This document shows positions 59,499 to 64,000 of a stretch of DNA of 64,000 nt, one piece after another. This DNA is from Alphaproteobacteria bacterium (GTDB lineage Bacteria; Pseudomonadota; Alphaproteobacteria; UBA8366; Aestuariispiraceae), in assembly GCA_030065235.1 (NCBI GenBank), contig JASJDC010000007.1, positions 155,656 to 219,655 on the forward strand. The letters are read 5' to 3'. Numbering within the stretch: the first letter of the stretch is position 1; each line of letters starts with the position of its first letter. Under the pieces are notes generated by a model. It searched no databases, was not told the DNA's origin, and saw only the letters and a list, made by a program, of their open reading frames with translations. Position numbers and translations under genes: made by a program.

Positions 59499-60581
59499 GT
59501 GCTCGAGGATCTGCCGATCTGGACCCTCGTTGCGTCGCTCGGCGCGCTGATCGGCGCCGTCTTAGGCTTCACCGCCCGGTTTACGCGGTTCTGCACCTTA
59601 AGCGCCGTCGAAACAGCGCTCTATGGCGGCAATTGGCGTCAAATCCGTATGTGGCTGTTGGCGATCGCGGTGGCGGCGCTTGGGACGGCGATCCTCGTCG
59701 ATCGCGGGCTGGTCGACTTGTCGGAAACGGCGCATTACCTGCCGCGCGTCGCGATCGCCGGGCCGGTTATCGGCGGCTTCCTTTTCGGCCTGGGCATGTC
59801 GGCGGTCGGCACCTGCGGCTTCGGGTCGATCCTGCGGGTCGGCGGCGGCGACCTGCGCGGGCTCGTCGCGGTGATCGTGATCGGCCTGGTGGGCTACATG
59901 ACGATCCGCGGCCTGCTTGCGATTCCGCGCCTGACCTTGATCGAGCCGCTGTCGATCCCGTTGCCGCAGGGCGAAAATGCGTCGATCGGCGCCCTCTTCG
60001 CCATGGCGACGGGCTGGGACCGGGAGGCGATCCAGCTACCCGTCGCTGTCGTTGTCAGCGGCGCGCTCGCAGTCTGGTGTCTCGCCGGCGCCGATTTCCG
60101 GCGCAATCCAAAGATGGTGTCCGGCGGCGTCATCGTCGGGTTGGTCGTGGTCGCCGGTTGGTTTGTCACCGGCTATATCGGGGCGGATGATTTCGACCCG
60201 CAGCCGGTGGAGTCCGTCAGTTTCGTGGCGGCGGCGGGCAGTGCGGTGATTTATCTGATGACTTACACCGGATCGACCGTCAGCTTTCCGGTGGGGTTGG
60301 TCGCCGGCGTACTGGTCGGCAGTTTCCTGGCCGCCTGGGTCAAACACGAGCTGCGGCTGGAAGGGTTCGACGAACCGCGAGAGATGCGCCGTCACCTCGG
60401 CGGGGCCGTCCTGATGGGGGCGGGCGGCGTCATCGCCATGGGCTGTTCGATCGGCCAAGGCCTTTCCGGCGTCTCGACCCTGGCTGTTCCCTCCTTTCTG
60501 GCGCTGCTCTCGATTTGGGCCGGCGCGGCCGTGGGCCTTCGCATTCTGATCCATGGCTGGCCAGGTTTCGCCCGCGCGTAA
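59499..60581 (+). CDS. YeeE/YedE (TsuA-type) thiosulfate/sulfur transporter
   Basis: GTG start at 59499 with GAGG upstream; 360 aa. A fused YeeE-YedE protein with about nine membrane segments. The pore cysteines lie in FTRFCTLSAVE, GMSAVGTCGFGS and AMGCSIGQGLSGVS, matching the three conserved sites of TsuA, the bacterial thiosulfate importer. It starts ten bases after the regulator stop, so it is the last gene of the soxS-side operon and may move thiosulfate or persulfide sulfur across the inner membrane. Confidence 0.85.
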   Translation: MLEDLPIWTLVASLGALIGAVLGFTARFTRFCTLSAVETALYGGNWRQIRMWLLAIAVAALGTAILVDRGLVDLSETAHYLPRVAIAGPVIGGFLFGLGMSAVGTCGFGSILRVGGGDLRGLVAVIVIGLVGYMTIRGLLAIPRLTLIEPLSIPLPQGENASIGALFAMATGWDREAIQLPVAVVVSGALAVWCLAGADFRRNPKMVSGGVIVGLVVVAGWFVTGYIGADDFDPQPVESVSFVAAAGSAVIYLMTYTGSTVSFPVGLVAGVLVGSFLAAWVKHELRLEGFDEPREMRRHLGGAVLMGAGGVIAMGCSIGQGLSGVSTLAVPSFLALLSIWAGAAVGLRILIHGWPGFARA

Positions 60582-60986
60582 CGGGTTATACGCCGACGCG
60601 CCAGCTGGTATGGCGGTTTTTGAGCCAGTTTCGGTCGCGAGCCAAGTCGACTGGCCCCCACAGTTCATTCAAGACCATGAACCACGCCTTGCGCTTTAGT
60701 ATGAATATTCCTACGGTATCTGAGTGTTATGTTCGATTCCATGGTTCCAACTTAAGTAGAATCATGGGGTCGAACGCGCCGTTCAGGGCAGTACGGAAGT
60801 GAAGCGTCAATAGAGTCAGCCGAGAGCGTTGCCGCTCAGACCCAGCGCGCTGCTTCCTTGCCAATGAAAGCCAGCGCAGGGGTTCAGAACCTTTTTGAGG
60901 GTTAGTACGTGGTTCTTCTTGGTCCTCAACGACGAGCCAAGGCGTCGAGAGTCTACCAGTATTCGCATGTCGGCGGCGATAAGCGG
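60582..60986. other. Intergenic region before the surface-protein gene
   Basis: About 405 bases with no convincing gene. The first half has lower GC (around 60700-60780). Short near-palindromes (for example GGTTCAGAACC near 60880 with a following TTTTT) are too weak to call a terminator or operator. The promoter of the surface protein is probably here, but no -35/-10 pair stands out. Confidence 0.4.
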
Positions 60987-63900
60987 ATGGAGAAAAGCCG
61001 TCAGGCGGCCGGCGCCCTCGGCGCGGATCGAAATCTGGACCTCTTGTCCTCATTCCTAGGCCCATCAACGACGACAGAACCCGCGCCTCCCTATGCCGAC
61101 TTGAACCCGAAGAATCACGCAATAGGCGCCGGCGATTTCCGCCGGAAATACGCACGCACAGCGAAGTGGGGTTTGATCGTCGGCGTTGGTCTGACGCCGC
61201 TCTTGGCGACGCCATATGTTTATGCGGATCCGCCGATGGGGCCGAATCAACCTGCGGATATCGACTTTGGCGCGCCGACGCAGCAAGTCATGAGCGGCGA
61301 GGTTTCGGGCGATGTGCTGCTGGGTGACGGCGAGACGATCGTCATCGATAGCGGCGGCAATGCGACCGGGGTCAGTATCATTGACGCGACGCCAGGAGGA
61401 AACGGCGCGGTCATCACGGGAAACACCCGTATCATCACCGGCGACGGCTCCTACGTCCTGGTCGACGAAGATGGCGTGTTGACCTCTGAAACGGTCATTC
61501 AAATCGACGGCGCGAACGCTATCATCGACATTTTAGACGGCGGCGTCATTGATGGGACATTCTCGCCCTTCGGGTCGCCGGGGTCGGCAATCGGCTCCAC
61601 GGAGAATGGCGGGCCGGTATCGATCAATAACGCTGGCACACTCACGTCGACACGGACCGGGACAGGTGTATCGTCATTTCCTACGACGATAGAACTGCAG
61701 GGTGCAAACGGATCGACTATCACCAATAGCGGCCTGATCGAGGGCGGCACCAACGAAAGCGGTACAAGACAGAATGCGATCGTGTTTGGCGATAGCCGAG
61801 GCGCCGACGCCGCAACCACGATCAATAATACGGCTGACATTACTGAAACCGTGACGTTTCGGCGAGGGAATCTGGTGGTGAACAACAGTTCCACCGCTGC
61901 AAACGCCAGCAGTGCGCAATTTGAAAACCTTACGATCGTTACAGAGGAAGACGAAAACGGCCAGGACAACGACGGGAATGTCAGAACGAATTCAAGCCTG
62001 ACCGTCACCAATTCGGGAACCGCAGCCAATGGCGATGCGGCGACGATCGGATCGATCTCGGTGGGGTCCTTCAGCAACAACATCGCGTCTGTAACGCCTG
62101 AAGACCTCGAACAATATGACGTATCGGTCACCAATGAAAACGGCGCGACGATAAACTCAGTGACTGTGGGCGCCAAAGGCGTCGTGAATGTGACGAACCG
62201 GTCGGGCAGCGAAATGTCATCAGGCCAGCGGTCGGCGGTCGGGTTTACGTCCGGGACGACGACCATCACGAACGAAGCGGGCGCTACGATCAAGCAAACC
62301 CTTTACGCGTCGCCAGACGCCTTGTTCGGGACCCAACCAAACGACAATGTCGCGATCTACGGGGAGGCGATCGTCGACGCCACGCCGGATAACGGGACCC
62401 TGGACACGCCCACGGTGATCAATAACGGGTCGATCGAAGGCACCTTGCGCGGCGTCGAGATCATCGGCGCGGGGAATATCATCAATAATAGCGTCATCGC
62501 CGTGGTCGATCAGACGATGGGCGTCGAAACGCGGCTGGACGATCCTCGCAACCAGACGGTCGGGGTGAAGATTGATGACGGCGTAATCCAGAATCAGTCC
62601 GGGGCCGAAATCAACGGCGGCGTCTTGTTCAATGACGCCACGAAGACGCCCGTTCTGTACAACAACGGAATCGTCACAAACGACAATATTGACCGGCTTG
62701 CGACGGCCAACGGCCAACAAGGGTTCATCACCGATGGCGTCACCTTTCGTGGTGCGACACGACTAAGGAGCGGCGCAGAGGGCACGCCGACGGACCATGT
62801 GGGGACTATTCTGTCAGGCCGTCGGGGCGTTTATTCCGAGGGCGCGCTCGACGAGGATTTCCGTAACGCCGGAACCATACAGGGCGATTTCTCCGGGGTG
62901 ACGATTGTAGATGCAAACGGCTTCCGCGTCGTCAACAGCGACACGATCGAAGGCGGCGTTTACGGCGTCCGATTCGTCGACAGGTTCTTTTTTGAGGATG
63001 CTGTGGATACCGGTGATCCAATCGCCAATAAGGATTTCGGACAGGTTGTTAACACAGCCGACGGCGAGATTGTTGGCGGCGTCGCCCTCGAGAGGGCCGA
63101 TTTCAGTGTTTCCACTAGTCTTTTCGACCCCGATGGCGTCGTATATGACCAACCGGCAGGCCAACGGATCGCAGGCGAGATCGACAATGCCGGGTTGCTT
63201 TCCAGTGGCGGCGCGGTCGGATCGGATCGTTCAGCAATCACGACGCGAACTGGGGTGACCCTGACAAACCAGGCCGGCGCATCCATTACGTCGACCGGCG
63301 ATACATTTTCTCAGACCTTCGCTCAAGGGTCGTTCGGCAGTCTGACTCTGGCCGGGGATTCTGACATCACAAACGCTGGCGAGATCACTGCGGGCGGTGC
63401 GGCGGTGAATGACAGTTTGGCGGGAGTCGTTCCGCCGTTTGGCTCTTTTATTCAGTATAATAGTCAGTCGACCACGATCCTGAACAACCAATCCAGCGGC
63501 GTCGTGGCCGGCGGCGCCTATGGCGTCGATTTGTTCGGGTCGGCCACGATCACCAATTCCGGGGAAATCCGGGGCGCTGATGGCGTGCGATTAACGCGCA
63601 CCTCGACGCTGACCAACAACGCTCTGATCACTGCGACCGACGATGCGCTTGTGCTCGGACGGACCGGCGTCTTTTCCGACCAAGCCTCGCAGGTCTTTAC
63701 GATTGTCAACGCCGAAGGCGCCAACATCATCGCGGACAGCGACGGTGACAATAACGGTATCGCGGTCAATGGCGTCTTGGGTATTGATCTGATAACCAAC
63801 GCCGGCGCCATTACTGGTGACATTAGGACGAATTCAGGCGACGACCAAGTGCTCATCTCTGGTTCGGTTACGGGCTCAACGGATCTCGGCGGGGATAATG

Positions 63901-64000
63901 ATGTCTTGGACTTGATCGATGCGGGCGGCGTCTCCGGGGCGGTTTCAGGCGGCGACGGCTCGGACCGGGTCCGGTTGTCGGCGCTGACGCAGAACCAGAC
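60987..64000 (+). CDS. Large autotransporter-like beta-helical surface protein (3' end outside window)
   Basis: The frame from the ATG at 60987 is open to the end of the window (over 1000 codons). About 50 hydrophilic residues precede a signal-like segment (RRKYARTAKWGLIVGVGLTP, ending PYVYADPP). The passenger is made of repeated strands of the type T-I-T-N-S-G-x-I-x-G: ITNSGLIEGG, VINNGSIEGTLRGVEI, FRNAGTIQGDFSGVTI, ITNSGEIRGADGVRL, ITNAGAITGDI, with few aromatic or Cys residues. This is a parallel beta-helix as in type V (autotransporter) or large exported adhesins. A C-terminal barrel would decide, but lies outside. Possible role in adhesion or biofilm. Confidence 0.8.
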   Translation, partial: MEKSRQAAGALGADRNLDLLSSFLGPSTTTEPAPPYADLNPKNHAIGAGDFRRKYARTAKWGLIVGVGLTPLLATPYVYADPPMGPNQPADIDFGAPTQQVMSGEVSGDVLLGDGETIVIDSGGNATGVSIIDATPGGNGAVITGNTRIITGDGSYVLVDEDGVLTSETVIQIDGANAIIDILDGGVIDGTFSPFGSPGSAIGSTENGGPVSINNAGTLTSTRTGTGVSSFPTTIELQGANGSTITNSGLIEGGTNESGTRQNAIVFGDSRGADAATTINNTADITETVTFRRGNLVVNNSSTAANASSAQFENLTIVTEEDENGQDNDGNVRTNSSLTVTNSGTAANGDAATIGSISVGSFSNNIASVTPEDLEQYDVSVTNENGATINSVTVGAKGVVNVTNRSGSEMSSGQRSAVGFTSGTTTITNEAGATIKQTLYASPDALFGTQPNDNVAIYGEAIVDATPDNGTLDTPTVINNGSIEGTLRGVEIIGAGNIINNSVIAVVDQTMGVETRLDDPRNQTVGVKIDDGVIQNQSGAEINGGVLFNDATKTPVLYNNGIVTNDNIDRLATANGQQGFITDGVTFRGATRLRSGAEGTPTDHVGTILSGRRGVYSEGALDEDFRNAGTIQGDFSGVTIVDANGFRVVNSDTIEGGVYGVRFVDRFFFEDAVDTGDPIANKDFGQVVNTADGEIVGGVALERADFSVSTSLFDPDGVVYDQPAGQRIAGEIDNAGLLSSGGAVGSDRSAITTRTGVTLTNQAGASITSTGDTFSQTFAQGSFGSLTLAGDSDITNAGEITAGGAAVNDSLAGVVPPFGSFIQYNSQSTTILNNQSSGVVAGGAYGVDLFGSATITNSGEIRGADGVRLTRTSTLTNNALITATDDALVLGRTGVFSDQASQVFTIVNAEGANIIADSDGDNNGIAVNGVLGIDLITNAGAITGDIRTNSGDDQVLISGSVTGSTDLGGDNDVLDLIDAGGVSGAVSGGDGSDRVRLSALTQNQ

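Noticed and set aside
61499..62293. Minus-strand frames opposite the surface protein
   Set aside because: They mirror the repetitive plus-strand gene (Val/Pro/Ser-rich) and lack starts with ribosome sites.
1..64000. CRISPR array, rRNA operon, riboswitch or defence system
   Set aside because: No regularly spaced repeats, rRNA sequence or recognisable riboswitch core was seen by reading; the lone subtilase is not enough for a defence call.

Overview
The window is about 64 kb of GC-rich, gene-dense chromosome from an alphaproteobacterium, probably a marine or saline heterotroph. Codon third positions are strongly GC. A PAS_5-type protein, an AcuC-like deacetylase, a full sulfur-oxidation (Sox) locus and several osmolyte-catabolism genes all fit Rhodospirillales/Rhodobacterales-like lineages. 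The genus cannot be read from the sequence.

Region 1 (1-16.6 kb) centres on methylated osmolytes and C1 units. Two related FAD/GcvT-type dimethylglycine/sarcosine dehydrogenase-like genes (1-1861, partial, and 10440-12896) flank a trimethylamine-methyltransferase-family gene, an ectoine-type deacylase gene and an EamA exporter gene. A gene resembling the DMSP demethylase DmdA follows at 15433-16614. Interleaved are a DUF1800/DUF1501 pair, a TetR regulator, a glyoxalase I, and a STAS protein next to a HATPase-REC-PP2C fusion (partner-switching signalling).

Region 2 (16.7-34.6 kb) is ordinary chromosome: GNAT, a dgcN-dgcA D-glutamate catabolism pair, a PAS histidine kinase, a lytic transglycosylase, tRNA-Val(GAC), a cold-shock protein, a DUF1772/TetR divergon with two palindromic operators, an Atm1-like ABC exporter, an isolated subtilase, an AaeA/AaeX-type efflux fragment, a histone-deacetylase-like hydrolase, DUF192, and hppD behind a strong operator-promoter. 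It ends at tRNA-Glu(TTC).

Region 3 (34.6-37.9 kb), directly downstream of tRNA-Glu, is a scar of mobile DNA with lower GC. It holds a complete IS3-family element, a truncated Ner/Nlp-like HTH gene, a truncated Rep-like (HUH) gene, a small ribbon-helix-helix-like gene, and the end of an IS21-family element with the tail of istB.

Region 4 (37.9-49.75 kb) is the most unusual locus. A four-gene polyamine-type ABC importer and a DeoR repressor lie divergent to a seven-gene, tightly overlapping operon: SIS-domain protein, PfkB kinase, BtpA/SgcQ-like barrel, two PuuE-like hydrolases, an Asp/Glu/hydantoin-racemase family protein and an AtzA/TrzN-type amidohydrolase. I infer an undescribed catabolic pathway for an imported nitrogenous (ureide- or cyclic-amide-like) sugar conjugate.

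Region 5 (49.9-60.6 kb) is a sox locus: soxV-Y-Z-B-C-D plus a diheme cytochrome and SoxF on the minus strand. Divergent from it are soxS, a GlcG/HbpS protein, an ArsR persulfide-sensor-like regulator and a YeeE/TsuA-type thiosulfate transporter. soxA and soxX are absent from the positions where they normally lie. The window ends inside a long beta-helical, autotransporter-like surface protein (60987 onward).
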